A stretch of DNA of 63,521 nucleotides from Deinococcus seoulensis (GCF_014648115.1 NZ_BMQM01000023.1:1-63521), one strand, 5' to 3'; shown: positions 33,401 through 44,555, numbered from the stretch's first letter. Numbers and translations are program-made. The notes: generated by a model from the sequence alone, not told the origin.

Positions 33401-33440
33401 GGCCGCCTCGCCCGTTCGATCAGGAAAGGTCGAGGCGGCC
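33401..33440 (-). terminator. hairpin after treY
   Basis: GGCCGCCTCG (33401-33410) pairs perfectly with CGAGGCGGCC (33431-33440) just downstream of treY. There is no T-run. Confidence 0.5.
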
Positions 33441-33454
33441 CGGTCCGGCGCGGT

Positions 33455-36295
33455 CTACTCGCGGATCAGCAGGGCCAGCGGGAAATCCTCGAGGACCTTG
33501 GCGAGTGGCATGCGGGCGCCGCGCACCTTGAGGCTCTCGCCGGTCAGGGTGTTGCGGTACGTGCCGGTCGGCAGGCTGATCTGGCGGGTGCCCCAGGTTT
33601 CCGCCATGGCCCACGGTGTCTGCTCGCGGGTCAGGGTCAGGGTCAGGCGGGGCGCGACGGTCACGGCCACCTGCCCGGCGTGCTCGCGGCGGAAGGCCAG
33701 GGCGTGCCGTCCGGCGTCGATGGCGTGGTACGTGCCGCTGCGGAACAGTTCCGGGTGCTGTGCGCGGGTGTGCAGGGCGGCCCAGGTGACCATGACCTTC
33801 ACGTTCCCGTCCTCGAAGTTGCCCAGCAGGCGGTGGGCCAGGGCGCGGCCCGCGCCGCGTTCCAGGCGGCCCAGCGTGCGGTTCAGGGCGGCGTAGTCCA
33901 CGGGGCGGCGGTTGTCGGGGTCCACCAGACTCTGGTTCCAGTCCTCGCTTCCCTGGTACGTGTCGGGCACGCCGGGCGCGGTCAGGCGGACCAGCGTGGC
34001 GCTCAGGCTGTTCTGCGCGCCGTACGGACTGATCCGGCCGTGCAGTTCCCGCAGCGACGTCATGAAGCTGTCGTTGCCGAGCAGACCGCGCACCAGGGAT
34101 TCCAGCGCGGCCTCGTACTCCTCGTCGGGTGCGGCCCAGCTGGTCCGCAGTTTCGCCTCGCGCGCTGCCTTGACCATGTACGCGGCCAGCCGGTCCGGGA
34201 GGTCCGTCAGGTTGCCGTCCAGCGGGTACGCGCCCAGCACGTTCTGCAGCAGTGCGTAGGTGTCCAGGGTGGTGGGCGCGGCGCCCAGTTCCAGTTCGGT
34301 GCTCAGCGAGCGCAGCAGCGGCGCCCAGCGGCTCAGGTACGCGGCCCAGGTCTGCGGCATCTCCGAGAGCACGCTGATGCGGGCGCGGGTGTCCTCGCCG
34401 CGTTTGGTGTCGTGCGTGCTGCCGCCCAGCATCGCCTGCGGCCAGTGCGTGGCGCGCGCCGTGACCGACTCGTGGAAGGACCGCAGCGGCGTGCCGAACA
34501 GCGCCGGGTCGCCGCCCACCTCGTTCAGGGACAGCAGGCGCGCGTAGCGGTAGAAGGCCGTGTCCTCGGCGCCCTTGGCGGTCACGGGGCCGGTCAGCTG
34601 CTGGAATTTCAGGGTGAAGTCCGCGTACGCCGCGCGCGTCGCCTCGTCCGGGGCGTTCAGGGTCAGCACCGAGTGCAGGTAATCGAACACGCTGGGGTCC
34701 AGCGCGGCCCCCGAGCGGCGGCTCTGCACGCGGGCGTCCCGGATGGCGTGCCCGATCTTGGCGTCGTCACCGGGTTCGCGTTGCCCGTCGGCGCGGATGT
34801 ACGTGCGGTACACCGGGAAGGTCGCGATGACCTCGCGGATCGCGGCGCGCAGCGTACTGAGCGTGAAGTCACGGGCGCGCAGGTCCGCCTCGGCCAGCCG
34901 CTCGAGGTGCTCGGTCAGCACGTTCACCTCGCCCGGCAGACTGACCCGCTGGATCAGGTGCTTGCCGTGGTACAGGTGCTCGCTGTACGGCGCGCGGTCC
35001 CCGGTGAACCGCCGGTACACCGCACTGACCTCCTCCTCGTTGGTGCCGTCCACGAACACGCCGTTCAGTTGTGCCAGGAAGTCGTACCCGGTCGTGCCGT
35101 GAATCGCCCAGTCGGGCGGCAGTTGCTCGCCGGGTTCCAGGATCTTCTCGGCGACCACGTACAGCGGCAGTGGCTCCCCGGCTTCCAGCGCCTGCGGGTC
35201 CAGGCCCAGCGCGTGCGCCGCGCCCGCCTGCAGGCCCCGGAAGTACCCGGCCGGGTCGAACAGCCCGTCGGTGTGGTCCAGCCGCACGCCCTGGATCAGG
35301 CCCTCGCGCAGCAGTTCGAACAGCGTGGCGTGCGCCCAGGCGAACACGCGCGGGTCCTCCATGCGCAGCGCCGCGAGGTCGTTGATGTCGAAGAACCGGC
35401 GGTAGTTGATCTCCTCGGCCGCGACCTTCCAGAACGCCAGCCGGTAGTTCTGCTCGCCGATCAGGGCGTCCAGGCGGGCGGGGTCGTCGTTCACGGTCTG
35501 CACGGCCTGATCGAGCGCCGCGCGCACGGAACCGGAATCCTGCGCCAGTCCGCTCAGGCGGCGGGTCATGACCTCGACCTCCTGCGCGCGGATCACGCGG
35601 TCCGTGTCGGTCAGGTCCCCGGTGGTGCTGCGCGGCAGGTTGTCCACGCTGCGGCGGATGCTGGCCAGTTCGGCGCGCACGCCGGTATCGGTGCCGCGCG
35701 GCAGGGCCGCCTCGACCCACCCGAGCAGCAGTGACAGGCTGCGCGGCGACATGGGCAGCGTGCGCTCCCAGTACTGCAGCGTGAAGTGCCCGCCATCGCG
35801 TTGCAGGCGCAGTTCGCCCCGCTCCAGCACCCGACCGTACTGGTCGCCCAGCACCGGCAGCAGCACCTTGCCGTCCAGCGCGCGCTTGAGCGGATGCCAC
35901 GAGATGTCGAAGAAGTGCGCGTAACGGCTGGCCTGCCCGTGGCGCAGCACGTCCTCCCAGTAGGGGTTGTGCCCACCCTGGATGCCCATGTGGTTCGGCA
36001 CGAAATCCACGATCAGGCCCAGGCCCAGTTCCCGCGCGCGGCCCGACAGGCGGCGCAGTCCCGTCAGCCCCCCGAGTTCCGGGTTGATCTGCGTGTGGTC
36101 GGTCACGTCGTACCCGTGCGTGCTGCCGGGCGTGCTGGTCCAGATGGGCGAGAGGTACACGTCGGTCACGCCCAGCCGTTTCAGGTACGGCAGGGTGCGC
36201 CGCGCCGCCGCGAAATCGAAGTCACGGTGCAGTTGCAGGCGGTACGTGGCCGCCGGAAGGTGCGTCATGGGCGCGGTCGTTCCGGCCGGCGTCAT
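33455..36295 (-). CDS. treY: malto-oligosyltrehalose synthase
   Basis: TreY isomerises the reducing-end alpha-1,4 link of maltodextrins to an alpha,alpha-1,1 link, the first step of trehalose production. The 946-residue GH13 enzyme begins with [18 protein letters not shown], and has [21 protein letters not shown] and [10 protein letters not shown], the family blocks with the catalytic Asp. Its ATG (36295) overlaps the treZ stop as ATGA, so the genes are translationally coupled. An internal ATG nine codons later is an alternative start. Trehalose is a desiccation and osmotic protectant. Confidence 0.95.
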   Translation of the reverse strand: MTPAGTTAPMTHLPAATYRLQLHRDFDFAAARRTLPYLKRLGVTDVYLSPIWTSTPGSTHGYDVTDHTQINPELGGLTGLRRLSGRARELGLGLIVDFVPNHMGIQGGHNPYWEDVLRHGQASRYAHFFDISWHPLKRALDGKVLLPVLGDQYGRVLERGELRLQRDGGHFTLQYWERTLPMSPRSLSLLLGWVEAALPRGTDTGVRAELASIRRSVDNLPRSTTGDLTDTDRVIRAQEVEVMTRRLSGLAQDSGSVRAALDQAVQTVNDDPARLDALIGEQNYRLAFWKVAAEEINYRRFFDINDLAALRMEDPRVFAWAHATLFELLREGLIQGVRLDHTDGLFDPAGYFRGLQAGAAHALGLDPQALEAGEPLPLYVVAEKILEPGEQLPPDWAIHGTTGYDFLAQLNGVFVDGTNEEEVSAVYRRFTGDRAPYSEHLYHGKHLIQRVSLPGEVNVLTEHLERLAEADLRARDFTLSTLRAAIREVIATFPVYRTYIRADGQREPGDDAKIGHAIRDARVQSRRSGAALDPSVFDYLHSVLTLNAPDEATRAAYADFTLKFQQLTGPVTAKGAEDTAFYRYARLLSLNEVGGDPALFGTPLRSFHESVTARATHWPQAMLGGSTHDTKRGEDTRARISVLSEMPQTWAAYLSRWAPLLRSLSTELELGAAPTTLDTYALLQNVLGAYPLDGNLTDLPDRLAAYMVKAAREAKLRTSWAAPDEEYEAALESLVRGLLGNDSFMTSLRELHGRISPYGAQNSLSATLVRLTAPGVPDTYQGSEDWNQSLVDPDNRRPVDYAALNRTLGRLERGAGRALAHRLLGNFEDGNVKVMVTWAALHTRAQHPELFRSGTYHAIDAGRHALAFRREHAGQVAVTVAPRLTLTLTREQTPWAMAETWGTRQISLPTGTYRNTLTGESLKVRGARMPLAKVLEDFPLALLIRE

Positions 36296-38166
36296 GCGTC
36301 CGCTCCGAACAGGGCGGCCTCGCCGGGTTGCAGGGGCCGCCTGGCCAGCGGGGTGGGGGCCGCGCCGCCCGTCAGGTCGTCACTGGAGCGCAGCATCACC
36401 TGCTCCGGCAGCGTGAAGGGCAGGCCAGTCAGGCTGCCGGGCGTGTCCAGCGGCGTTTCCCCCAGATTCCACAGCAACGCGCGCATGCCCTGCGGCGTCT
36501 GCCACTGCACCCACAGCGTCCCGGCGCGGCGGCCCGTGGCGGCCGCCTCGCCCGGCACGTCCAGCGACCCGGCGCGGATCGCCCGGCGTGAACGCACGCT
36601 CAGGACCGGGTCCTCGCGCCGCAGGCGCAGCAGCGCGCGGTACAGCGCCAGCGTCCGCGCATGCCCGGCGCCCGTGTGCTCGTTCCAGTCCAGTTTCGCG
36701 CTCTGGAAGGTCGCCTCGGCCTGCGGGTCCGGCACGTTCTCCCCGCTGAACCCCGAGAAGTACGCGAACTCGCGCCGCCGCCCCTCGGTCACCAGCCGCC
36801 CCAGTTCCCCGTGGTGGTCACTGAAGAACGGGAACGGCGTGCCCGCCGCCCACTCCTGCCCCTGGAACAGCAGCGGCGTCATGGGCAGCGTCAGCAGCAG
36901 CGTGCTGGCCCCCAGGTACTCTTCGAGGGTCACGCCCTGCGACTGGTACAGTCGGTCGCCCAGCGCCCGGTTCCCCACCTGATCATGGTTCTGGATGCAG
37001 TACACGAAACTGGGCGCTTCCAGCGCGTCGGCGGGCCTGCCACGCTCGTGCTCCTCGCCCGTCACGTTCCAGAACTGCCCCTCGTACTTCCAGCCACGGT
37101 TGATGACCTGCGCCAGTTCGGCCGCGCCGCCCCGGAACCCGCCGTAGTACCCTTCCTGCTCGCCGGTCAGCGAGACCCGCACCTCATGATGAAAGTCGTC
37201 CACCCAGATGCCGTCCAGGCCGTACCCGGTCACGAGTTCCGGGTGGTTGCGGTGATCCTCGGCCAGCATGACGTGCGAGCCGCCCAGCGCGTGCACCTCG
37301 CGCGCCAGTTCGCACAGGATGTGCTCCTCGCTGTCGTCCTGCATGGCGGCCGTCGCGTCCAGGCGCAGGCCGTCCATGCGGTAGTCCTCCAGCCACATGC
37401 GGGCGTTCCCGGTCACGTAGCGGCGCATGTGCTCCTCGGCGTAATCCAGTCCCTGCCCCCACGCGGTATGAAAACGGTCCGTGAAGTACGACGGACTGTA
37501 CGACAGCAGGTAGTTTCCGTCCGGCCCGAAGTGGTTGTATACCACGTCCACGAACACCGCCAGCCCCAGCCCGTGCGCGGCGTCCACGAAGGCCATCACG
37601 TCCTCCGGGCGGCCGTACGGCGCGAACGGCGCGTACATGCCCACCCCGTCGTATCCCCAGCCGCGCGTGCCGGGAAAGGCCGCCAGCGGCATCAGCTGAA
37701 TGGCGGTCACGCCCAGATCCTTCAGGTACGGCAGGCGCTCCAGCGCGGCCCGGAAGGTTCCCTGCGGCGTGAAGGTCCCCACGTGCAACTCGTAGAACAC
37801 GCACGCGTCCAGCGGCAGGCCCGCCCAGTCCGTGTGCTGCCACGCGAACGAGGTCAGGTCCACCACCTCGGCCTCGCCGTGCACGCCGTCCGGCAGGGAC
37901 CGCGCGTAGGGGTCCGGGAGGGCCTGCCCGTCCAGCACGAACTGGTAGCGCGCCCCCGCCCCGACCGGCAGTACCGTCTCGAAGTACGCACCGGGAAGCG
38001 CTTCCATCGGGTGAAGCTCGCCATTCACCCGCACCTGCACCTGCGAGGCGCGGGTACTCCACACCCGGAAGCGGGTCTGCTGCTCACCGGGCAGCAGGTG
38101 CGCTCCCAGCCTCGACTGCAACCGGTCACCCTGCCCCGTCTGACGTTCCTGCACTGAGTCGCTCAT
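36292..38166 (-). CDS. treZ: malto-oligosyltrehalose trehalohydrolase
   Basis: TreZ releases free trehalose from the TreY product. The 624-residue GH13 enzyme has an N-terminal beta domain ([18 protein letters not shown]), a barrel with [41 protein letters not shown] (nucleophile Asp region) and [11 protein letters not shown]. It starts behind AAGGAGTGAG. It leads the treZ-treY operon; the debranching enzyme TreX often found with them is not in the window. Confidence 0.95.
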   Translation of the reverse strand: MSDSVQERQTGQGDRLQSRLGAHLLPGEQQTRFRVWSTRASQVQVRVNGELHPMEALPGAYFETVLPVGAGARYQFVLDGQALPDPYARSLPDGVHGEAEVVDLTSFAWQHTDWAGLPLDACVFYELHVGTFTPQGTFRAALERLPYLKDLGVTAIQLMPLAAFPGTRGWGYDGVGMYAPFAPYGRPEDVMAFVDAAHGLGLAVFVDVVYNHFGPDGNYLLSYSPSYFTDRFHTAWGQGLDYAEEHMRRYVTGNARMWLEDYRMDGLRLDATAAMQDDSEEHILCELAREVHALGGSHVMLAEDHRNHPELVTGYGLDGIWVDDFHHEVRVSLTGEQEGYYGGFRGGAAELAQVINRGWKYEGQFWNVTGEEHERGRPADALEAPSFVYCIQNHDQVGNRALGDRLYQSQGVTLEEYLGASTLLLTLPMTPLLFQGQEWAAGTPFPFFSDHHGELGRLVTEGRRREFAYFSGFSGENVPDPQAEATFQSAKLDWNEHTGAGHARTLALYRALLRLRREDPVLSVRSRRAIRAGSLDVPGEAAATGRRAGTLWVQWQTPQGMRALLWNLGETPLDTPGSLTGLPFTLPEQVMLRSSDDLTGGAAPTPLARRPLQPGEAALFGADA

Positions 38167-38340
38167 GATCTCACTCCTTCACGCGCCACATGAAAAACCC
38201 GTGGCCATCACGTCAGGCTAGAGGCCACGCGCCCCCCCACCATGAGAACCGCCCCAATGCAACATGAGCAGTTCCGCTCGCGCCCCGCCGCAGGGACGCC
38301 CCGAACCCCACCCGACACGGCGCCGCAGAGGTACAGCAGA

Positions 38341-38377
38341 AAGCGGCGCGGCAGGGTCCATGCCCCGCGCGCCGCTT
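38341..38377 (-). terminator. terminator after rnr
   Basis: AAGCGGCGCG (38341-38350) pairs with CGCGCCGCTT (38368-38377), and TTTCTGCTG follows on the minus strand. Confidence 0.6.
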
Positions 38378-38407
38378 CCAGTCACCAGTCAGGCCGGTGT
38401 GTGTCGC

Positions 38408-41400
38408 TTAGCCCTGTGAACCGCTGCTGCCGTTCCCCCGGCGGCCGCGGCGTCGCCGCCTGCGTTTGGCATCGTCGGCGTTCCCGGTCGCGGCCGTGTC
38501 GGGCACCTGCGCCGTCACGGATTCACGCTGGGTGTTCTGCGCGCCGCGCCCACCCTGCGGCCCCTGGCGGCCGCTGGCGCGCTGCACGGCGCCCCGGTCA
38601 CTGCCGCCACGCGTGAAGCTGCGCCCACGGTCCGCGCCCCGCTCGGCGGCGCGGTCGCCCCGGCCCGCCGGGCGGCCACCACGGCCACCCTGACTGTCCT
38701 CGGGCGGCATGTTCTCCAGCGTCCAGTCCCCGAAGTACATGCGCTGCACCGTGATGTTCACGGGACGCAGGTGCTCGTTGCGCGGGCGTTCCAGCGTGAT
38801 CACACGGCGACTGCCGCGCCCGCCCATGCTGACGCCCCCGAACGTCCGGCCCCGGCCCCCGTCACGGCTGCCTTCACGGCCCTCGCGGGGAGCGCGTCCT
38901 GTGCGGGGCGCGCGTTCCCCGGCAGGCGCGGCGGCCTGCTGTCCGGACTCGTCCAGCGTGAATTTCTTGGGTTCGCTGACGGGCACGCTCTGCAACTTCT
39001 CGCGTTTCTCCTGCTCGCGGTCTTCGCGGCGGCGGGCGCGCGGTTTAACGGGTGAATCCATGTCGGTCTCCTGATGAATGTCGCCCGGTCGGTAGTCCGG
39101 GCTGGTCGGGTCGGCCAGCGTGAAATCCGTCTGGCGGGCCAGCGGGTTCACGGTACCGATGGTCACGTGCACCGGGTCGCCCAGGCGGTACGAACGGCCC
39201 CGGCTGCGGCCACGCAGCATCTGCGCGTCCTCGATGAACGCGTAGTAGTCGTCGTCCAGGTTGCTGATGTGCAGTTTACCTTCCACGCCGTTCTCCAGCG
39301 CCACGAACAGGCCACTGGCCACCACGCCCGACACGTTCCCCATGAAGCTCTCGCCCAGGTGCTCCTGAGCCCACTTCGCCTGGTAGTACTTGGTCAGGTC
39401 GCGTTCGGCCTCGCTGGCCGTGCGCTCGCGGTCGCTGGTGTGGTCGCCCATGGCGGGCAGGCGGCCCTGAAGCTGCGCCACCTCACGGTTCCCGGCTTTC
39501 AGTTCACCGCTCAGCATGCCCTTGAGCACGCGGTGCACCAGCAGGTCCGGGTACCGGCGGATGGGACTGGTGAAGTGCAGGTACTCGTCGAACGCCAGCC
39601 CGAAGTGCCCCAGGTTCTCCCCGGCGTACTTCGCCTGCTGCATGGACCGCAGCAGCAGCGTGTTCACCACGCTCTCGCGCGGCGTGCCCCGCACCTGCTT
39701 CAGGACCGCCTGGTACGCCTGCGGCGTCGGCTCCCCACCGGGGAACGAGAAGCCCAGCCGCCCGATGGCGTTCGTCACGTCCTGGAAGCGTTGCAGGGTC
39801 GGTTCCTCGTGAATGCGGAACAGCGCCGGAATCTCGCGTTGCAGCAGTTCGTGCGCCACGACCTTGTTCGCCAGCAGCATCAGGTCCTCGATCATGCCGC
39901 GCGCCGTCTCCTCCCGGATCGGGATGAGTTCCATGCGGCCGTCGGCCCCCACGTCCACCTTCACCTCACGCAGCTTGAAGTCCAGCGACCCCTCACGCAG
40001 ACGCTTCTGGCGCAGCTTGGTCGTGATCTTCAGCAGCAGGTGCAGGTCCCCTTCCAGCTGACGGGCCTGCTCGGGCAGCGTGGCGGTCGCCTCGCTGTAC
40101 GCCTGCACCTCGTCGTACGTCAGGCGGGCCTTGGAGTTGATCACGCTGGGCGCGATCTGCACCTTCAGGATCTCACCCTCGGCACTCAGTTCCACCATGG
40201 CCGTCATAGTCAGGCGGTCCTCGTACGGCACCAGGGAGCACACGCCGTTACTCAGGTGCTCGGGCAGCATGGGCAGCACGCGCCCCGGCAGGTACACGCT
40301 GGTCGCGCGGGCATACGCCTCATCGTCCAGCGGCGTGCCCTCGGTCACGTAGTGGCTCACGTCCGCGATGTGAATGCCGACCACGAACGTCCCCTCCGGC
40401 GTGGGCTGAATGTGGATCGCGTCGTCGAAATCCTTCGCGTCCCGGCCGTCCACCGTGAAGATGTTGAACTCCCGCAGGTCCAGGCGCCCACGCAGGGCCT
40501 CCTCGGGAATCTGCGAGGGAATGGCGTTCGCCTGCTCCTCGACCTCGGGCGGGAACTCGCCGCGCAGCCCGAACTTCACGATCACCGCTTCCGTCTCGGT
40601 CACGGGATCGTCCTCGGCACCCAGCACCCGCGTGACCTGCCCGAACACCTCGTCCTCGCCAGTGTTCTCCGGCCAGAACAGCTCGGTCACGACGCGCGCG
40701 CCGGCCTCCAGCTCGCCCAGCCCGTCAGGCAGCACCAGGATGCGGTGCCGCGCCCGGTGATCGTCGGGTTTCAGGATCGGGTGCCCGTGATGGAATTCCA
40801 GCGTGCCCACCAGCTGTTTGTACGCGCGCTGCACGATGCGAACGACGCTGGCGCGCGGGTTCCCGTCGCCCTTCTGCCCACGGCGCGGCCCGCCGCCCCG
40901 GCCCGTGTCGCCGCGGCCCTCCATGCGGACCAGCACGATGTCGCCGTTCCAGGCTTCCATGGTCTGCTCGGCCGGAATGTAGTAGTCGTCGCCGCCACTG
41001 TCCGGAATCACGAAGCCGAAGCCCGCCGCCGACGCCTGGAACCGCCCACGGATCAGACTCATCGCCTCGGGCAGCCCGTACGTCTTCTTGCGCGTGCGGA
41101 TGACCTGCCCCTGCTCGACCAGCGATTCCAGCAGGTCCGTCAGGTCCCGCCAGTCCCCCAGGCGGCGGATGGTCTGCCGCGTGAAGGTCCGTTCCAGATC
41201 CTTGACGTGCACCGGGCGGCCCAGTTTACGCAGCTGCGCCACCACGATGTCCCGCGCCGGGTTCGCCTCCAGCAGCGAGTCGTCACCGTCCTGGGCGTCC
41301 TCCGGCCCGGCACGCTCCATGTCGTCCGTGCCGTCGCTCCCGTCCACCGCGGGCGTCTGCGCCGCAGCGGCCACCGTGTCCTCAGTGGCCTGCACGGTGG

Positions 41401-42862
41401 GCTGCCCGGCGTCCTGCGTGCGCGGCTTACGGCCACGCCGCGCGGGTTTCTGCTGCTCCGGCGTACCCGCCGGGTCCGACACGGTCGCCTGGGCCACGTC
41501 TGCCAGAGCGGACTCTGCCTGTACGGGGTCTACCTGTGCGGACTCTACCTGTGTGGGGATGGCTTCCACGCCCGACAGCACGTCCGGCAGCGCCTGATCC
41601 GCCGCGAGCGCCGCGCGGCGACCACGCCCGCCCCGCTTCTTCGGCACTTCCAGAATCAGCGGCCCGGACGGCTCTTCCAGCCCGGCAGCCGGGGCCTCCT
41701 GAGGCTCCTCGGAAGCCCCGGTCACCGTCTGCGCGCGGGGTTTGCGGCCACGGCGGGCCGGACGCACCGACTCCTGCGCCGCGCCGCTCTGCGCGTCCGT
41801 TTCAGCCTCGGCAGCAGGCCCGGTGGCCGGTTCAGCGGCAGGCTCGGGAGTCTGTGCACTGACCGTCTGCTTCTTGCCGGGGGGACGCCCACGACCCCGG
41901 CGGGGTGCAGGTGCGTCCACGACCGGCTGGTCATCCGCCGAAACGGTGGTCGCCTCCTGCACCGGCACTGCCTGCACGGGCTCCTGCTGCACAGGTGCCT
42001 CGTCCGTGACCTGTCCGGCCGCAGGTGCGTCCGCAGTGGGGGAGACTGCCTGCGCGCGGGGCGGGCGGCCACGACGGGACTTGGCGGGCGGTCCGGCCGT
42101 GTCAGCGGCGGGGTCGGCCACAGCCGTCGCGGAAGGCCCGGCGGCCCGGCGGCCACGCCCGGACTTCGCCTGCACGGGCTCGGTGCTCTGCGCCGCAGTG
42201 ACCTGTTCTGGCCCAGCGACCGGTTCTGGCATGGCGACCGGCTCTGGCACGGCGGCAACGGCGCTGTCAGCGGTGATGGCACGCCGGCCACGGCCGCGCC
42301 TCACCGGGGTTTCCGGTGCGGCCACAGCAGCTTCCGGTGCGGGCGCCACCTGCGGCTCCGCCCCGGTCGCCCTGGGTCGGCGGGCCGTGCCAGTTGCCTT
42401 CTGCGTGCCGGTCGCCTTCTGCGTGCTGGTCGCTTTCTTCGGGCTGGCCGCACGGGCAGATTTCTTCTGCTTCGCGGGAGCGTCCGCCTGCGCGGGGACC
42501 TCGCGGTCAGTGATGTCACTGCCGGTCACTGCGGGGCCGGTGAGGTCGGGCGTGACGGCCGTGGGGGCGGCCTTGCGGGTTGTTTTTCTGGGAGTTTCTG
42601 CCAATGCACTCGCCTCCGGCTTGGGTTGAGCGCCGCTGGACGTCCTGCTGCGGCCTGCGCCGGCAGGTTGCCGGGCCGCGCTGGAGGTGCCGGGCGCAGT
42701 GCGCGCGTCCGGCTGGCTGGTCGTGGGGGTCGTGGCGTCCGCCTCGGAGTGGGTCGCGGTCACGTCCGGCCGCTGCTTCTGCTTGCGCTGCACTTTCTTG
42801 GTGGCCTCGGTGCCAGCACGCTTGGTCGCTGGCACCGCTTCCGTCTTCTTCGTTTTCGGCAT
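38408..42862 (-). CDS. rnr: ribonuclease R with giant disordered AT-hook-like N-terminus
   Basis: RNase R is a 3'-5' exonuclease that degrades structured RNA. This form has 1484 residues, roughly twice the usual 750-820. Residues ~1-530 are low-complexity (Ala, Pro, Thr, Gln, Glu) and hold seven basic motifs near 190, 235, 265, 325, 370, 410 and 475: RRGRGRR, GRGRR, RRGRPPR, RRGRGRPPGKK, RRGRKPR, GGRGRR and RRGRKPR. Then come a winged helix (ARDIVVAQLRKLGRPVHVKDL, ~535), cold-shock domains, the RNB domain with DGRDAKDFDDA (~804) and HFTSPIRRYPDL (~1100), an S1 domain (~1168-1255) and a Gly/Arg-rich tail. The start is uncertain. Confidence 0.93.
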   Translation of the reverse strand: MPKTKKTEAVPATKRAGTEATKKVQRKQKQRPDVTATHSEADATTPTTSQPDARTAPGTSSAARQPAGAGRSRTSSGAQPKPEASALAETPRKTTRKAAPTAVTPDLTGPAVTGSDITDREVPAQADAPAKQKKSARAASPKKATSTQKATGTQKATGTARRPRATGAEPQVAPAPEAAVAAPETPVRRGRGRRAITADSAVAAVPEPVAMPEPVAGPEQVTAAQSTEPVQAKSGRGRRAAGPSATAVADPAADTAGPPAKSRRGRPPRAQAVSPTADAPAAGQVTDEAPVQQEPVQAVPVQEATTVSADDQPVVDAPAPRRGRGRPPGKKQTVSAQTPEPAAEPATGPAAEAETDAQSGAAQESVRPARRGRKPRAQTVTGASEEPQEAPAAGLEEPSGPLILEVPKKRGGRGRRAALAADQALPDVLSGVEAIPTQVESAQVDPVQAESALADVAQATVSDPAGTPEQQKPARRGRKPRTQDAGQPTVQATEDTVAAAAQTPAVDGSDGTDDMERAGPEDAQDGDDSLLEANPARDIVVAQLRKLGRPVHVKDLERTFTRQTIRRLGDWRDLTDLLESLVEQGQVIRTRKKTYGLPEAMSLIRGRFQASAAGFGFVIPDSGGDDYYIPAEQTMEAWNGDIVLVRMEGRGDTGRGGGPRRGQKGDGNPRASVVRIVQRAYKQLVGTLEFHHGHPILKPDDHRARHRILVLPDGLGELEAGARVVTELFWPENTGEDEVFGQVTRVLGAEDDPVTETEAVIVKFGLRGEFPPEVEEQANAIPSQIPEEALRGRLDLREFNIFTVDGRDAKDFDDAIHIQPTPEGTFVVGIHIADVSHYVTEGTPLDDEAYARATSVYLPGRVLPMLPEHLSNGVCSLVPYEDRLTMTAMVELSAEGEILKVQIAPSVINSKARLTYDEVQAYSEATATLPEQARQLEGDLHLLLKITTKLRQKRLREGSLDFKLREVKVDVGADGRMELIPIREETARGMIEDLMLLANKVVAHELLQREIPALFRIHEEPTLQRFQDVTNAIGRLGFSFPGGEPTPQAYQAVLKQVRGTPRESVVNTLLLRSMQQAKYAGENLGHFGLAFDEYLHFTSPIRRYPDLLVHRVLKGMLSGELKAGNREVAQLQGRLPAMGDHTSDRERTASEAERDLTKYYQAKWAQEHLGESFMGNVSGVVASGLFVALENGVEGKLHISNLDDDYYAFIEDAQMLRGRSRGRSYRLGDPVHVTIGTVNPLARQTDFTLADPTSPDYRPGDIHQETDMDSPVKPRARRREDREQEKREKLQSVPVSEPKKFTLDESGQQAAAPAGERAPRTGRAPREGREGSRDGGRGRTFGGVSMGGRGSRRVITLERPRNEHLRPVNITVQRMYFGDWTLENMPPEDSQGGRGGRPAGRGDRAAERGADRGRSFTRGGSDRGAVQRASGRQGPQGGRGAQNTQRESVTAQVPDTAATGNADDAKRRRRRRGRRGNGSSGSQG

Positions 42863-43101
42863 GGAACGTACCTGGTCACTCAGGACGCGCCCGTGGGGGT
42901 GAACTCGTTTGGGACGCGGTCAGTCTGCCTGCATCTGGCACGCGGAACACGCGCGCAACCCGCCCACGGGAACTGGTTTTCGCTTCCTCGGGTTGCGCCT
43001 TGAACCCACCGCCCGAACTGGCAGTTGCCCGGCAACGGGCGTGATGGGGGCGCTGTCCTGAACCCGGCAGCACGGTCAGCATAACACGCGCCGCGCCGCT
43101 C

Positions 43102-43920
43102 TCACCTGACCGGTCCTTCACCCGCCGCCCTTGCCGCCGCGCCGGGCAGCACCTGCGCGCTGAGCGGCGCGTGATCGCTCAGGCGGGCGTCCCGGCCCAC
43201 CCGCACGTCCCGCACGTCCACACCTGCGGCCAGCAGGTAATCGATGCGCCACCCCACGTTGTTCGCGTAGGCGTTCGCGCGGTTACTCCACCAGGTGTAC
43301 TCGGCCTGCTCGCCCAGCCACGCGCGGTGCGTGTCCGTCAGGCCCGACGCGAGGTGACGGGTCATCCACTCCCGCTCGTGCGGCAGGAACCCGCTGTTCT
43401 TCTGGTTGCCGCGCCAGTTCTTCAGGTCCACCTCCCGGTGCGCGACGTTGTAATCCCCGCCGATCACCACCGGCATCCCCCCGGCCAGCAGCGCGTCCGT
43501 CCAGGTCTGAAAGTCGCCCAGCACGCGGTCCTTGAATCCCTGACGTTCCGGGCCGCTGCTGCCGCTCGGCAGGTACACGCTCGCAAAGCGCACGCCCCCC
43601 ACCACGGCGCTGATCACGCGGCCCTCGGCGTCCATCTCGGCGTGCGCCATGCCGGTCTGCACGTCCTCCAGCGGGCGGCGCGCCAGGATCGCCACGCCGC
43701 TGTACCCGGCCTTCTGCGCCGGGAACCACGCGCCCTGATACCCCAGACCCGCCAGTGCGTCCGGCATCGGGTCGGCCCGCACCTCCTGAAGCAGCAGCAC
43801 GTCCGGCCGTTCCCGCGCCGCCCAGTCCAGCAGGCCCTTACGCAGCGCGCTGCGCAGCCCGTTCACGTTCAGGGTCGTGACCTTCAGGCCGACGCTCCGG
43901 TCCAGTTCCAGTTCCGTCAT
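43102..43920 (-). CDS. xth: exodeoxyribonuclease III / AP endonuclease
   Basis: This 272-residue enzyme of the ExoIII family incises DNA at abasic sites and trims 3' blocks. It has LNVNGLRSALRKGL, the metal Glu in LLQEVRA, GGDYNVAHREVDL, the characteristic YTWWSNRANAYANNVGWRIDYLL and the catalytic His in LSDHAPL. Base-excision repair is central to the radiation tolerance of this genus. The tail after the domain is short and Ala-rich. It ends 239 nt before the rnr start codon; TATGCT lies 8 nt before its ATG. Confidence 0.94.
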   Translation of the reverse strand: MTELELDRSVGLKVTTLNVNGLRSALRKGLLDWAARERPDVLLLQEVRADPMPDALAGLGYQGAWFPAQKAGYSGVAILARRPLEDVQTGMAHAEMDAEGRVISAVVGGVRFASVYLPSGSSGPERQGFKDRVLGDFQTWTDALLAGGMPVVIGGDYNVAHREVDLKNWRGNQKNSGFLPHEREWMTRHLASGLTDTHRAWLGEQAEYTWWSNRANAYANNVGWRIDYLLAAGVDVRDVRVGRDARLSDHAPLSAQVLPGAAARAAGEGPVR

Positions 43921-44021
43921 CGCGCCGGAGCATACCGCCCGCCGCCCGCCGGCGCGTCTGAAGGGACGCTCAGTCCGTTCCTGTTCCGGCCGCCCGTCCG
44001 GTCTGTTACGCTACACCCACC

Positions 44022-44330
44022 ATGGTCGAGATCAAGTTCCGCAACGAGGCAGACGGCAAGGAATTCGAGATGACTCACCCCAAGGCCGCCCGTGTCCTCA
44101 CGGACATTCAGGTCTGGGCCGAGAAGAACGCCTTTGAACACGTCGCCTTCTGGCGCGATCCCGAAGACGAACACAAGTTCTGGGTGCAACTCGGAGACGA
44201 CCGCCTGAACTACTGGATTCACGACAGCACCTTCACCGAAGGCAAGCACGACACCGTCGAGATGCAGATGGACTACGCCCGCGGAGCGCAGCGCCGCAGC
44301 GCCGCCGGGTACGGCAAGTTCGACAAGTAA
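44022..44330 (+). CDS. conserved small hypothetical protein
   Basis: This 102-residue soluble protein is rich in aromatic and charged residues (FWRDPEDEHKFWVQLGDDRLNYWIHD) with no Cys and no signal. I do not recognise a family. Coding character is strong and TACGCT lies 9 nt before the ATG. Its TAA stop (44328-44330) is the target of repeat copy 3. Confidence 0.65.
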   Translation: MVEIKFRNEADGKEFEMTHPKAARVLTDIQVWAEKNAFEHVAFWRDPEDEHKFWVQLGDDRLNYWIHDSTFTEGKHDTVEMQMDYARGAQRRSAAGYGKFDK

Positions 44331-44464
44331 TACGGACTCCGATTGAATGGTTTGCAAAAACTATTCAATCCGAGCGGACGCGAGTAGGAGCAAAGAGGAT
44401 TCCGGGCGTGGAGTTGGCAACCCGGCGCCCTTCCGGGTTGTTAACGAAACAGACGGAATCCGTA
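44331..44464 (+). mobile_element. stop-codon MITE-like element, copy 3
   Basis: This 134-bp full-length copy has TACGG...CCGTA ends, flanked by TAA at 44328-44330 (stop codon of the small gene) and TAA at 44465-44467. Because the other three copies are flanked by TGA, the matching TAA pair shows that the 3-bp flank is duplicated target and not part of the element. Both hairpins are present: the first with a GCAA loop, the second AACCCGG...CCGGGTT. Confidence 0.88.
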
Positions 44465-44555
44465 TAAATACGTTCTGCCGCCTGTTTCGCCTGCACCCCC
44501 GCGCTCCTGTGGGCTGTCGGCAGAAGGCCACGCAGATAGAAGTGCCGTTAGAGGT

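Noticed and set aside
40900..42600. CRISPR-like or tandem-repeat array suggested by recurring GGCCACG motifs
   Set aside because: The motifs are codons for the RGR-type basic patches of RNase R, unevenly spaced and not direct repeats.
39074..43003. A very long open frame on the plus strand opposite rnr
   Set aside because: It mirrors the codon bias of a high-GC gene on the other strand; the product is Arg/Leu/Val/His-rich with no domain, while the minus strand gives a full RNase R.
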